Assembly (NCBI GenBank): GCA_030248195.1
Contig: JASAND010010878.1
Span: 1-64,000 of the forward strand
Source of the DNA: Trissonchulus latispiculum
Lineage: Eukaryota > Nematoda > Enoplea > Enoplida > Ironidae
Direction of reading: 5' to 3'
Length of the DNA stretch: 64,000 nt
The notes beneath the pieces are model-generated. The model was given only the letters and a program-made list of their open reading frames with translations, was not told the DNA's origin and did not search any database. Both the position numbers and the translations under genes were made by a program. Below are positions 1 through 12,054 of the stretch, piece after piece. The first letter of the stretch is position 1. Every line of letters begins with the position of its first letter.

Positions 1-1200
1 ATAGTAGTGTTGACGTTTAGCTAAAATATTGCATGTAGAGTGTGGAGCAGTATTCTGGAACACCTGTTGCCGATGTCATAAATCGATTAAATCGCAAAAC
101 CAGGTAAAACCATTATCAACCCTCATCCAATTATCTAAAATAGTAACATGTAGAACCTGCTTCGCTAGAGGCGTTTTGGTTAGAGTTAGGGTTAACCCTT
201 TAACCCAATGTTTTAGCAAAACCTGGGTTTCAAACCCGGCTTAAAATGGTTAAATCCAGCAAATCTAAATAGTCTTTAGTAAGGAAGGTTAGAAGTTAGC
301 CGGTACCAGATTGAATGAAAAGCTAAAGGAAAAATTTCAGAAGACTAAAATTTTATAGTGGAAATACACTTTTCAAATCTCGCCTCCATGGTAGCGAACT
401 TTTAAAACTTCATTTTTACATTGTTAGATCAATGTTTACTTTACAAATTTACTGTTTGCAGTTTTCAAGAAAAGGGCTCAAAACTGAAAATTGGGGCTAG
501 AAACGGGTCTAATCCAAAAGATACCTTAACATCGGCCCCTGGTGATTACGAAACTGAGGAATGCGAAAATACTTTGATGTTGCAAACCGTAATAATTGAC
601 AGTTAAAGAAATCACACATGAGTAACATTCGAATGACCTCATTGAGCGGATAACAAATTGGGACAGACCCCAAGGGTCAAAACCTAAGAAAATTGAGTTG
701 CAAAAAACCAAATGGATCAAAATTGAAAGATCTCCAGTCGTGCTCATATTGGCATTATTCGAAAGATCCGAGGAGCTGAGAATATGTTAGAATACGGTCA
801 AAATCCTGGAAATGTACAAATGAGTTGTAGTCTAGTTTTGTAGAACAAAAATTCCTTTATACAGTGATGTTGCAAAATGGGTTAATTTAAAGTAGCGGAA
901 ACCTCCCAATGTGGTAAACTTTCGAAGCATCGCCAAGCAAAGTTGGGACGATGAAAATAGTGCGGCGATAATTAACTAACCTGCAGAGTTTAGTAAAAGT
1001 CAGTGGTATCTTTCCTGGTAACCCTCTTTTGGTAACTTTTATTTGACCGTTTTCAATAGCATTATGTCATAGAAGATACAAAAGGCACCAAACTGTTCCG
1101 TGAAGCGCAGTTGTTGAACGGCTAGAAAACCGTTTGCATTGATCAGACGCAGGAGCGGCAGAGGCAGAACTCAGAAGAGGAATAGCTCCGACTACCTGAA
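1..1200. other. non-coding stretch, no gene seen
   Basis: The stretch is AT-rich with scattered short open frames, none with codon structure, cysteine pattern, signal peptide or splice sites that I can support. A few GGTTAGGGTT-like words near 180-200 are isolated and do not form a telomeric array. Confidence 0.5.
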
Positions 1201-1203
1201 GTA

Positions 1204-1345
1204 GACGGGTGGCCGTGTAGGCGAATGGCTAAGGCGCCGAATTTCGGATTCAAAGGTCCGAGTTTCGATTCCCGTCTTACCCATAATGGCGTTGCACTGT
1301 TTCCTTGAGCAAGAAACGTAGGCCGAGGCGGATGAGGCGTTAAGG
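1204..1345 (+). repeat. tRNA-derived SINE (Ser-like head)
   Basis: The head reads like a degenerate tRNA-Ser: a GACGGGTGGCCG start, an A-box-like GGCGAATGGCTAAGGC, and a B-box-like GTTTCGATTCC near 1262-1272. It is followed by a body with TTTCCTTGAGCAAGAAACG, which resembles the conserved central domain of V-type animal SINEs. The T-stem and acceptor stem do not pair, so this is a SINE and not a tRNA gene. The tail and target duplications are not clear. Family assignment is from memory of SINE domains and was not searched. Confidence 0.6.
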
Positions 1346-2744
1346 GGGGGGGCTACGAACGGGTTGGCACGACATCGTCGGAGAGAGCTACTTTTCCCCC
1401 CAGCGTTAGCCAACATATCAAAGTAAAATAGTTTAGGGTGGGCAACAATATATCTCACATACACTGTTTTTGGCAGGACGCCAAAGTACAAATTTTGGTG
1501 CGAAAAATGGGATTTTTCAAAAAGGGGTTTTCCGCTCTGGTGGATTAACGGTTTGACCAATTCTGAAACTTTCAGCCATAAATGTTAACTGTTACTAGTG
1601 CTAAATATTAAAAGTATTCCGGCTTTCGAGCGTTGCTTTCTTCTTCAGCTATAACAGCTCAAATTTTGAAATTTGGCAAAAAATTGCGATGTGACCGTGC
1701 GCCGTTTTCGATGTAATAAAATTGACAGCCCCTAGCCTACCCCAGCTTTTTACCAAATATTAGGCTCTAACAGGGGCAAACCATGTGTCAGTTTTGAGGG
1801 CTTTGGTTTTCTGGTTAATGTGCTAGCAAACTTTTTGTTAAGAAATAACCCTTATCTTTAGGCCTGAAAAGCTAGCTAAGCGCAGTAAAAATAGGGTTAA
1901 AAATTTTTTTGACTCCGATTTTGCCGAAACGTGGCTTATAGGGGTCATTTGACCTGCAGAATCCGAATATGAAATCCGTTTTTCGATATGACGCTTTCTT
2001 CGTTCAGTATGCGCTTACAACTGTCTTAGAGCTTTTTGGAGCCATCGCCATCCATACTTCGAAAAATCAATCGAGCATTTTCTAAACATTGGAGCGAGGT
2101 TTAGTGGCCTAGCCTTCTGCACATGCTGGTACACTCACTGGCCTGTAATGTGCAAAGCTTCAGCCGATTCTGCCACAGTAATTTGGCGTAATTGGTCCAA
2201 ACCTTTGAAATGGCACCAAATGACAGCGACATTATCGATAATGTAATCTAGCGCTGCAAACGCAGGGATTAACGAAATCACTTCATTTTTACAAAAGTTA
2301 AGACAGATACTTGGAGTATTAATTAGAGCAAAGTTTGGTTCATTTGGTAAACCACAGCGCATTAGACTTTAGTTAACCTCTACCCATATAGAGCTACAAC
2401 ACCCAATTTTTCGCACCTTGATTGCATCTCACAGAAAAGTATGCATTGATCTAAGGATTATTTTACACGATATCAAAGCACTATATGTTAGAACTATTTC
2501 TGGATAATTTGGTTGCCGTACCTTGCCCATAGCGATCAGGGCGAGGCGAAGTTTGTGTACGTGTCATGTCGAGCTTTGGACCGACAACGCCAACTTCTGA
2601 TGGCTCCAATAGGACGCTCCGCTGCATGGAATTCTTTCAAACTTTAAACTATTTTACACTAAACCTAATACTATTATGTGGCAAAAGACTAGCTAGCTTT
2701 TCCAACATCGAACTCTTAGTGAAATTCATAGCCACCCCCCCTTA

Positions 2745-3125
2745 AATTGGTGGGCCCGTGTGCTTCCTGGCTGGGGGTAGTGCACGCTAAAGAACCCTTA
2801 ATCCACTTATCGTCAAGAGTAGGGCGTGGAGATCCCGGTGGAAGGTACCACCTTGCGATCTACCAGCTGCTTGCAATGTGTTCCTCCTACCTCCTGCGAG
2901 GGAGTGTTGGCAAAATGGACACACATACGGGTTTGCTTCTGATCCCACCCCATCTACGCTAGAGGCGTAGAACGTCGAAAGACGTTGTGCTCCGCTGCTA
3001 CACGCATGAGCAGTTAATGGATGACTACCGAAGCCGAAAGGCCAAGATGGTGACTGCTTCAGCTTCCCATTGTGGTGACAGCTTCCATGCGACGTAGCGA
3101 GAGTCATACTAGCTATGACTGATGG
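2745..3125 (+). repeat. dispersed SINE-like repeat (family R1), longest copy
   Basis: The 5' part contains GTGCACGCTAAAGAACCC, which resembles the conserved core of several invertebrate SINEs. The 3' part (about 2950-3115) recurs twice in the window: a fragment on the minus strand at 59575-59640, and a plus-strand copy starting near 63895 that runs off the end. Shared words include GCCAAGATGGTG, CAGCTTCCCATTGTGGTGAC and GTAGCGAGAGTCAT. The recurrence is seen directly; the SINE class is inferred. Confidence 0.6.
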
Positions 3126-3129
3126 GGAG

Positions 3130-4440
3130 AAGCAAAGAAACGCAATAATGGGAAGACAATTGACGCGCACGGACATAAGAAGAAAAGAGACCTGAGGTAG
3201 ACCTACCAGCTGTAGGCTTGAAGGAGCTCTGTGAGCTCTCGCGACTAGAAGTGCGCGAATGAGGCATACCAGAATGCTGAAAACGCAAACACCAACTGTA
3301 GGACAGGTATACAGACATATATGTATGTAGGGCATTCCTAATTGGCATATGTTCCAAACTCAACTTAGCACGTACAGCTTTAATGGCTGGCTAACAACAG
3401 TAACATAGGAACGTATCTTAACGTCTACTAAATATTTTCCTCAAAATCACTACAGCATATTTGAATTCCGCGAAAACATTTACATACTTAATGCATGGAC
3501 CATGAAACCACAGCAACATGAAATAAGGATGCCACATCTGAGATGCATTTTCTAATTTAGGTTGCAATTCTATTTATATTCTACGAATTTATATTCTATG
3601 TATTCATTTTCTATAAACTTATATTATAATTAAATTTAATTTCCAAATGTTGCAAAGAAATGCACCTGAAATTCCTTATTTAGTGAAACTAATACACAGC
3701 AAATCACGTGTACTAAGCGCATTCCTGACGCAGCGATTTTGGAGCAGCGTATGTAGGATTTGAATAGCCTTAATGTCAGTAATGCTTGATAACTGTCTAT
3801 TATCACGATCATAATTTAAAGAGCTTAGACGTCGTATTTTAAGTCTATTGGTTTATATGTAGAGACAAAATTTTTCGAGATGATAGGTACTAACAGATTA
3901 GTGTGAGGTCTCTGTATGAATATCGCCGGCGTTGTTTTTGAAGCTTAATCATGAAATGTTTGTCTTCTTGTCTGGAATGAATCTGAATTTGTTTCTGGAA
4001 TTATTTGCATTCGTTCAATTTTTGATTTTCTGACTGCTTTTGAATCTAGTAGTTTTATGGAATTAGTGAATTTTACGACTGTCCTTGGCAAACTGGTGCA
4101 AAACTGCAACCGTGCAAAACATAGTCAGAGTGAACACACACTCATGCAAATATATTCCAACAACCTGTAGACTATAACAGAGTGGAGTGTTCAGTTAGGT
4201 AACCGGCTTACAAAGGACCACGCTGCAGATCCACTTCAAAATTAGTACTGATTTGGCACAGCTACTTTAATACGCCACTCAAACTGTCAAATAAGCTGGA
4301 CACAGAATATGAAAATACAAGTTAAGCATTTAATCAGCCTCTAATGCAATTGTGCTGACTCGTGACATCTGCTACCTTACACTTACCATTGTTTCAGTCC
4401 AATGTTTCAACATTCCTCTCATACCATACTCAAATACTGA
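3130..4440. other. non-coding stretch upstream of the first thaumatin-like gene
   Basis: AT-rich sequence with no supportable exon, RNA gene or repeat structure. Homology to the upstream region of the second thaumatin-like gene only begins near 4450. Confidence 0.5.
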
Positions 4441-4583
4441 AATGAGTGTGGGCTGAAGAAATGTAAAGAAAACAGTCAAGTCGTTTAGTAGGAGCTGTGT
4501 TCAGCCGTGCCATCTCATGACAAATGTTTGATCAGCTACATTTGACATTGAACTGTAGCTGTTTATTCGCCAACACCATCTTC

Positions 4584-4590
4584 TTAAATA
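4584..4590 (+). promoter_or_regulatory. TATA-like box of thaumatin-like gene 1
   Basis: TTAAATA lies 48-54 bases before the start codon inside TTCTTAAATACTGCTCAAGT. The same 20-mer occurs at the equivalent place in the second copy, so the core promoter was duplicated with the gene and retained. The role is inferred from position and conservation. Confidence 0.5.
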
Positions 4591-4637
4591 CTGCTCAAGT
4601 ACCAGTTCTGTTCATTCTGTGCTTGATCCTTGGCGCT

Positions 4638-5903
4638 ATGGCAAACCTTCTTTGTGCAGTTGTGCTCCTTGTTGCATGCGTCAGCACTGCCTTTGGTGAG
4701 TTTAAACTTGCTGACTAAACTCTTACAATCGACGAACATCCCACTGAGTATTCAAGAAAATATTCTCAGATCATGTTACAGATATTAGGAGGGCTTCATT
4801 TTGGGAGCAGCCTCGGCGGGATGATTGCCCAGACGCACATAAATTTAAGGATAATTTTGTGGATCCACCAGTCTTAAAATTCCTTTGTTTTCGGTAACCT
4901 GGCAACAAAACAGTTGTGATAAAAGGCATAACCTAAAATTAAAGCTAAAACCAACTTAACAATTTTAAATTTAACAAACATTAAAATAAATTATTAACAT
5001 GATGTGTTCGTAAACTTGACACGATAAGAAAACTGTATTGCTAATAATTCCTATATTGTTCTGAGGGTTTGCTAGTGATTCCACCTGATCAGATTAGTTC
5101 AGAAGCTAATTTTGATTGTGATGGTTGATATATACTCTGGATTTATCACTCTGATGAAATTTGCTCCGGTGCAGCTCAAGTATAAGCGTATGGGATTCTG
5201 GTTGAGATGAACTTACATATTTAGAAGTGTATATACATGTGGTGCACTACCTGTATTGTCTAGTACATTTGATATCCTTGTTTTAGCTGGGCACGCATTT
5301 CACGTGGAAAATCGATGTCCTCACAATGTATACGTGTTCACAAATAGTAAGCAATACAATGTTAATCGAGGTGGTAAAGTCACTATTCCCGTTCCTGCAC
5401 ACTGGTCGGGACGACTTTGGGGTCGAAGATCGCTTGGACATCAACCGTACAAGGATACGTTGGTTGAATTCACTTTCGATGGCCATGGTAACCAAGACTA
5501 CTACGATATCAGCTTGGTCGATGGATACAATTTGCCTGTTTCTGTGGAGCCGAAGCCAGGAACCTTCACTTCAGGACCCGGACAGTACTACTGTAAGAAG
5601 GCTCAATGCAAAATGGATTTAAATAGGCAATGTCCTCAGCAACTGAAATACAGCGAAAATGGACAAGTGGTAGCCTGTCAAAGTGCGTGTGAAAAATTCC
5701 ATCAAGATATCTACTGTTGTGCCAATCGACACGATCGACCAGAAACCTGTCAGCTCAAGGATTGGCCTGTCAATTATGCCTCGAAGATCAAAGCCATTTG
5801 TCCCGACGCCTACAGCTACGCCTACGACGATCAAGCTTCTACATACACTTGTCGCAGTAACGGAAACCAAAACTCCCAATACAACGTTGTCTTCTGTCCT
5901 TGA
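4638..5903 (+). CDS. secreted thaumatin-like protein, copy 1 (2 exons)
   Basis: Exons are 4638-4695 and 5287-5903 (GT at 4696, AG ending at 5286, phase 1), giving 224 aa. Exon 1 is a clean signal peptide (MANLLCAVVLLVAC...). Longer in-frame upstream ATGs would bury it, so 4638 is preferred. The mature part has the thaumatin/PR-5 core: NRCPHNVYV, GRLWGR, the DYYDISLVDGYNLP stretch, CC...ETC...ICPDAYSYAYDD, STYTC, and a terminal FCP. There are twelve cysteines instead of sixteen. The usual family signature (G-x-C-x-TGDC) is absent, together with the Cys that normally follows GRxWGR, so two whole disulfides are missing. Animal thaumatin-like proteins are generally regarded as extracellular defence or carbohydrate-binding proteins. 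Function here is inferred from family. Confidence 0.93.
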
Positions 5904-5978
5904 GACGAAGCAAATAATAGTGTTTGAGTTCTACCTTGCTGTCGCAAGATAAATGTAACGGTAGTAAATAACCTATAA

Positions 5979-5984
5979 AATAAA
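5979..5984 (+). terminator. polyadenylation signal of thaumatin-like gene 1
   Basis: AATAAA lies 76 bases after the stop codon. An equivalent AATAAA follows the second copy at a similar distance. Confidence 0.6.
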
Positions 5985-6379
5985 AATTGTCTGCAATGTT
6001 TTTCTTAAAGTTTACGTAAATGACCACTTCGAATAGTAGCGAAGTGGTTCATATTGTTCATAGGTTCAGTTTCATATGGTTTCCTTTGAACAGCCTGAAC
6101 CATAAACGTTCTTGAGCTGAATCTATTGATTTCTTGAGTTCAAGTATTACTGGAAAGCGTAATCTGTCTATTTTCAGCCAATTTTGGAATTCTAAAATTC
6201 ATAGAACCGCAATCGTTTGTAGGTAAATGTAGCTCTTGCTTCACTGAGTTTTCAGTGCGATGAATGTGTTACTGTTTGTTTCAATGATATTCCTCAAGCT
6301 GTGGGCTGTACAATTTTTTAACATTGCCTGTCCCTCCACCATCTATTAGCACAGGGTCAAATGTTTACTATCTAATCTA

Positions 6380-9030
6380 GCCTTTGAAGTTAAGATATAT
6401 CAGCAAAATTCGAAAAAGTTCTAGTGTACGGTGACGTTAGTTTTTGACTAGTTTCAACTCCCCGACATTTACCGCTTCTGAGACAAAAGAATGGGAGTAT
6501 TTTATTGCCATTTGCCACTGCCAATTGCGAAACTAAAATTATACCGGAAGAAGGATTCGGTCTGTGTCCGGAACAGCTCCAAGTGGACACCCTAGCCACT
6601 ACACTACTCTGACTATAGCGATTTTATCGAGTAAACCGCGGGCGAGAAAGTTATCATTTATGTTTATATATGTTTATTTTGAACAATTTATTTTATCTAA
6701 ATTCTGAAACAAAACAAACACTAATGAAATAAATACAGTGCAAGCGCAAAATCAGTCTTTGCACACGAAAATTGTAACATCCGTTTTAGCTATTTATTGA
6801 TCTGTTAAACCTCTGCCAATCAAGTGACAGACAAATAACGCCCGAGTTTCGGTTATATGAGAAAAGGCAGAGAGTGATCGTCTGCAAAACAATTTACAAG
6901 GCGTTGAAAATGAACTAAGTTGACTGTAATGACGCTCAAAAATTGCAAAATCGTAGAAAAATTGTTGGGCAAAGAAACCTGCGTAACTGGGACATGTGTT
7001 GAAGATAGGACGGAAATCCTCCGCGCCAAGCAATTTACATGCAAAACATATGAATTCAGATGGGTCAACCCATTACAAGTATACCGCCTCCGGCGGTATA
7101 ATAAACGGCACTTTTCTGCTTACTCGTTTAAAGTACATGAATGGTTTGATTAGCGCAGACTGTAGATGGGTTCCACTCTGTCTACTTAAGGGGGGGCACA
7201 CTTTTGGCCGATTTTTCGACCGTCTCCGATTTTGCCATACTACTTTTTGCATTTAAAGTTTGATCTGTTACAGTTAACGAGTAATTTCACTTCAAAACTG
7301 ATATCTCATGTGTTGACATAGGAAACTGAAAAAGTTTCAGTTTTTTGACTAGTGCCAAAAGATCTCGAAACTGGGCAAAGATTATTGGTATCATTTGGTA
7401 TCCAACATTTATATAATTTAATTTGTTGGAATTAGATTTTTGATTTATGACATTGAATTATTTTAAATAATTTGTGAAACGTGCGGACTGTGAAATTTGA
7501 CGCTTTTCGATGCTGAAAACTGGGGACTTTCAACATCAAAGATCTAATTTTAATAAATCACAATACATAAACTGACGCTTCTAATGTTACCAAATGATGA
7601 TGGACTGGTTTGCATAGTTTGGAGATTTTCTGTCGCCTAAGAAATTTGGTTTTTCTTCAAAATTTCGAAATTTTTCGAGTGTCTTGCCTATAATACCATG
7701 TCAACAGCAGCTACCAAATGCCAAAATATTTCGTTGGAAATTATTTTTAGTGGCTGTAGCTCAGTTTTGACTACAATTATTTTAGCTAGGTGGCCCAACT
7801 TGGTGCTGCATCCGAATGTGCCGGACTGGCACTCATATGGCAAGAAATGGCGATTTTTCAAATTTCTCAAAACAAGACAAATTTGACATCAATCGAAAGC
7901 TCTTAATACGGGAAACATTTTTGCTTCTTTGCCTATGGTCCGTAAATGCACTAAATTTAAGTTGGCGGCTGTTAAAGGTCTTTATTATTAAGCCTCAACA
8001 ATGGCTGCTGCTCCCTAAAAGTCGTCATACAATGCTCTAATTCAAGCTTAGCTTCAAATTTTTCATGAAGGAGGGGGGTTGCTTTGGGTCAAAACCGATA
8101 GTCACGGATTTCGCTCATTTTCTCACACAATATAGTCATATATGTTCCCGAAAACAAGACGAAATATGATAGTTCGATACCAAACGAAGACCGAGATATT
8201 TAGGGTCAAAGCTGGAAGACTGGAAAATTTCTGTGATTTACCCTCTAAGGCCATGAAGCGACAGTAGAATAGCGAAATTGGCGCCGAGTAATATGGCAAA
8301 TTAATACTATTGGTGTGGCTAATATTTCAGTGCTAAAACTGCTCCTACATAGCCACGTAGTCGTTTGTCGTTTTGTTTCATTCTTCAATAGTGAAATGAA
8401 CCTTTTTCAGCTAACTGTTCCCTCAAACTTAAACTTTCTCTAACTTGCAGATGCTACATTTCAGACACACAGTTCTATTAGAAAAGTGGTTCAGTTTATC
8501 ATTAGCTGTCGAATGATACCTAATTTGACTATGTTTTGGAATTTTCAAAAATTGACAATTTTGACCCATACCAGATCAAAGTAGCCGACAGGACGAAAAA
8601 TTCAACTTTTAAGTATTCGCCTGGATCAGAATATTCAGCAGATATTGCGAGATTTGTGTGCCAAATTTGGTGACTTTCGAATAGCTAATGAGTGAGAAAT
8701 TAGTGAAAGAACGTGAAACCTGTGCAAAATGACGATTTTAGGAAAAATCACACATTTTCTGGCAAGCTTTTTGAGAGCACTACAAGTGATAGAAATTTGC
8801 AATCACTGTCATAAAATGGCCATGTCTTTCGTGGTACAAATAGCACCAAGTGCAAGTTGAGCACTATTTCCAAGTTTTGAAGAAAACAACCGATGTTTTT
8901 GAAAAACGTTTTGGACGAAACTGTATTTTAGCAGATCATTCTCTCCAATTAGCTGTTTGGCTAGTTCTCCGGATGATAGTTCTGCAGCCCAGCTGAAAAT
9001 AAGGAACTGTCTTTTAAATTTAATTGTTTC
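6380..9030. other. spacer between inverted arms, left part
   Basis: AT-rich with no supportable gene. A short hairpin (ACCGCC TCC GGCGGT) lies near 7085-7100. Open frames around 6800-7260 overlap in several frames and show no family motif. Confidence 0.45.
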
Positions 9031-9039
9031 TTATAGACA

Positions 9040-9210
9040 GATTTTGTCTCGTTTCTCCTTCTTCCAAAGTAAACCCTCGGTAGTCAAAACAGTTTTCAAA
9101 GTTGCATTGCAAACACATATTTACTAGGGTACTAGGATTTATGGAAATAAGCAATCTCTCTTGATACATTTGTCTGGAAAAAAGCGGTGAGAAAAAAGAA
9201 GAAAATTTAA

Positions 9211-9215
<5 letters not shown>
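9040..9215. repeat. left direct repeat, LTR-like
   Basis: The segment around GGAAATAAGCAATC, ending in ...TGTCTGG...GGTGAGA...AGAAG, recurs in the same orientation at 12055-12210. Preceding TCTTCC/TTTTCAA words are also shared in order. The repeats flank BEL/Pao-derived coding remnants, so degenerate LTRs are the simplest reading, but the ends are not sharp. Confidence 0.4.
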
Positions 9216-9250
<35 letters not shown>

Positions 9251-9270
9251 TTATATATATATATATATGT
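9213..9270. repeat. AT microsatellite
   Basis: Interrupted (AT)n tract immediately after the left LTR-like repeat. Confidence 0.9.
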
Positions 9271-9319
9271 ATAATTCCCCCTAAGCGAGGACGCCCAAAT
9301 AACGCGTTCCTCCGCTGCA

Positions 9320-9620
9320 GCGTCTAGGCTTACCGAGAGCGTGTTAGGCTTACCGAGAGCGTGCTTTTACACGTCTAAGCCTAAGCCATTTTTTTAGCAT
9401 AAGCCCAGTCTAATTAATTAAGCTAATTAGGAGTTAAAAAATAATTTTTTACCTCGCATAGGCATTACTATCCGAGATCACTATCCGAGGTAACCTCGGA
9501 TAGGCAGTCCCACGTGCATTTCCCATGTTAACTATCCGAGGATGCCTATCCGAGGATACCTCGGATAGGCACGCCCACGTGCATACGCAATGTTGAACAT
9601 ATATCTCGCATAGGCAATAA
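9320..9620. repeat. cluster of GC-rich palindromes
   Basis: Two tight inverted repeats are built on the word CCTATCCGAGG. One at about 9470 has 11-base arms (CTATCCGAGGT/ACCTCGGATAG) around one base. Another near 9548 has 11-base arms around ATA. Each is followed by GGCA[GC][TG]CCCACGTGCAT. Upstream, TAGGCTTACCGAGAGCGTG occurs twice in tandem (about 9328-9364). This looks like the inside of a small structured transposon, but no termini were identified. Confidence 0.65.
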
Positions 9621-9625
9621 TATAT

Positions 9626-9629
<4 letters not shown>

Positions 9630-9687
<58 letters not shown>
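9630..9687. repeat. AT microsatellite
   Basis: Nearly pure (AT)n tract bordering the palindrome cluster. The open frame read through it is an artefact of low complexity. Confidence 0.9.
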
Positions 9688-9689
<2 letters not shown>

Positions 9690-9789
9690 CATAGCATCGA
9701 TCACTCAAGGCCACATTGTCCGAACGAAGCGAAAGGCTGAAAGGGTAAAACAGCAAATGGGTAAATTTTCGAAAACTTAAAAATGTTTA

Positions 9790-10880
9790 AATAGACTCTT
9801 CAATTACAATCTTTTTGTTCCCAGGTCAACGCAATTCTTGCATTTCATCAGTGGTCTTGTGTCGGGCTTTGTGTCGCTTGTAGTTGTACCATGTCCTTAG
9901 GCAGTCCTTGAACTAAGGCAGTGACAGGAATAATTTCCAAAAAACAAATACTGTGACGTAGGGACAACAACTATGACAATTACTGCCAAGACGTGCGAAA
10001 GTTCCAGTTCCATACAAGGTATCGTCATCGTCCTGCGACTTGGTGATAGCAGAGCTTTGCAAGAAGCAATGTGATAAGGACTACATCAGCAGCCAGTATG
10101 CTTAGATAAATGCAGATTCTATAGGCCAAAAGTGAATCATCCCCAAAGCAGTGTAGTTGAACTTTTTTCCCATTTCCAGTGAAACGACGAATTTTCGCAT
10201 TTTTCAGAAGCGACAACGCTTTGCCATTTTGTTGTCTTCAGCAGGAGGTGTATCGTCCCAATCCTTTTTGTCCTTCCACAGCTTTTGTAAAAACAATTTG
10301 CCTTTAATATGGAATGGAAACCGTATCTTATGTTGGATTCCACGGAAGACAAAAACGTTACACTTCTTAGATGTACTGCCATGAAGTGGAATAGCTTGCT
10401 GCGTTTCTATTGAGTTGGAAATGTGTCGTTTCTTGGAGACACTCTTGAAGAAAAGCTTTCTTTATATCAGACGTGATAGCTATATGGTTGCATCGAAATT
10501 GTAGTAGAATTGCAGCGATATCATCCAAGATGACAGGACTTGGGTTGAGGGATTCCCTGCGACTCTGTTGGCATTAGTTGGTCATGGCTGAGGTTTCGTA
10601 GATGATGCGAAGTTTCATTGAACGGCGTGATGAAGGTGACAACAACATTGCTTTGTTGTCTACGTTTTCGATAATACCATTCTTGAGCTGATCTAGAAGA
10701 ACTTGCTGATATTGGTTGAAAACCACTATGAACTCATTGCAAAGACGCACGCATGGGATTTTGCATTTGTTGTAGTCGGTGTTGCGGTCCCGAAAGAGAA
10801 AAAGATGGGTCGTCTGTTGGGAAAGGTTGCAAACTTTCACTGCAAACAGTAATATTGGTAACATGACTGGCAACAAATGT
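9790..10880 (-). pseudogene. decayed BEL/Pao retrotransposon pol remnant
   Basis: On the minus strand, broken frames carry hallmarks of BEL/Pao polyproteins in the expected order: a reverse-transcriptase entry region with QYQQVLLDQLKNGIIENV (about 10650-10710), the following LRIIYETSA (about 10590-10615), then an RNase H-like stretch LHCFGDDSLLAY (about 10110-10150). Stops and frameshifts interrupt everything and no intact product is possible. The family call rests on these motifs matching BEL/Pao consensus from memory. Its partner gag remnant lies next to it on the opposite strand. Confidence 0.7.
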
Positions 10881-11039
10881 AGCGGTGATAGTTTGGAGCA
10901 GAGAGACTTCGATCGAAGCTAGCAGTTGATGTTCCGAGAAATATGCGGAAGAGGGAAATAGCATCAGACTAATCCTTTGATGGATTCGAAGCGGCCATTG
11001 TTTTTGACGAACGTTTCAACGACTTAGCATAGCAAAAGC

Positions 11040-12010
11040 TTCCAGCTTCACTTTCAAATCAACTAACTTTGGAACGCGACAACGTCAAGATGGAAGTCGA
11101 CGGATAAGCAACAAAGGAAGCCAATCAACCAATGGCTGACTGTTTAATCCAATCACAACGGTTACCAGGATCCACAAGTGCAAAACAGGCGGTGAAACAC
11201 TTGAATTTCCAATTCTCAATTGGCAGCATTCTCAATTGGCAGCATTCTCAATTGGCAGAATTTCTGGAACACATTCAAAGTCACGGTCCATGATAACCCA
11301 TCACTGACAGCAGTTGACAAGCAGTGAAGCTGCCAAGACTATAGCTGGTTCGGCTATCACTGAAATCAATTACTCAGCTCCAGCTGCAATCGACATGCTG
11401 AATGAAAGGCATGGAAACACTGTTCTGATTATTGATGCCACTACATAGCTCTGATCTCCTGCTGCCTTCATATTTTTGTTTGAACCGTTTAAATTCAAAT
11501 TCAAATTGAGATCTCCGTGCCGTTGTAGGCCACGTTGAACATCACTTGAATGGACTACAGACCCTGAGAGAAGGTGTCAGTCGTCGTCACTTATCTACAC
11601 AAATTCAAACAAACCTCCTCCTGCTGTTTGTGGTCAGATTGAAAAGGAAAGATGGGAAATGAAGTTTTGTGAGCACCTGCGACAGCATCTCTAGATTTGT
11701 GAAATCGCCTATCAAACAATCACGCAAATTACTTTAATAATATTAATAATAGCAGACGATTCCTTCCGACAACAAATGATCTGGTCTGCCATTCGTCGAG
11801 AAAACTACTTCAACACACTCAACGACCATTCAAATCAATTTGGAGTTCAACAAGGCAGAACTGATTGGATTTGCCCATGCTGTGAAGAAGGCTCATTTTG
11901 CCGATCTGTGCCAGAGTGTTAGCCAACCAACCAACAACGAAAATAAAGGCTGATGAATAAACAGCAATGCAACAGCTGTTTTGATTCCAACCACACCCTG
12001 CTATCAAACA
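11040..12010 (+). pseudogene. decayed BEL/Pao retrotransposon gag remnant
   Basis: Plus-strand frames show the DUF1759-type gag signature: a WQNFWNTFKVTVHDNP motif (about 11260-11310), then after a frameshift ITEINY...AIDMLNERHGN (about 11360-11420), and then a degenerate HLNGLQTLREGVS stretch (about 11540-11575). A short Cys-rich stretch near 11870-11910 may be the zinc-knuckle region. A 16-17-base unit (CATTCTCAATTGGCAG) is tandemly triplicated at about 11210-11262. The remnant is inverted relative to the pol piece at 9790-10880. Confidence 0.7.
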
Positions 12011-12054
12011 TTGTTTTTATGGTGAATTTAATAAATTACTACATGCCGATTTCG

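Larger units (their letters stand above)
4450..6375. repeat. left arm of inverted segmental duplication
   Basis: This block, read forward, aligns with the reverse complement of about 14880-16530. Matches begin upstream of the gene (GCTGAAGAAATGTAAAGA, then CAGCCGTGCCATCTCATGAC), cover the promoter, both exons and the 3' flank, and fade near AGCACAGGGTCAAATG at about 6365. The intron is the least conserved part (591 nt here against 298 nt in the other arm). The non-coding flanks differ at very roughly one base in five by eye, so the duplication is not recent. Confidence 0.85.

Noticed and set aside
170..215. GGTTAGGGTT-like words resembling telomere repeats
   Set aside because: Only one or two irregular units; no array.
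1204..1275. Possible tRNA-Ser gene
   Set aside because: T-stem and acceptor stem do not pair and a SINE-like body follows directly.
9532..9756. 74-codon minus-strand frame with Tyr-Ile repeats
   Set aside because: Read through an AT microsatellite and palindromic DNA.
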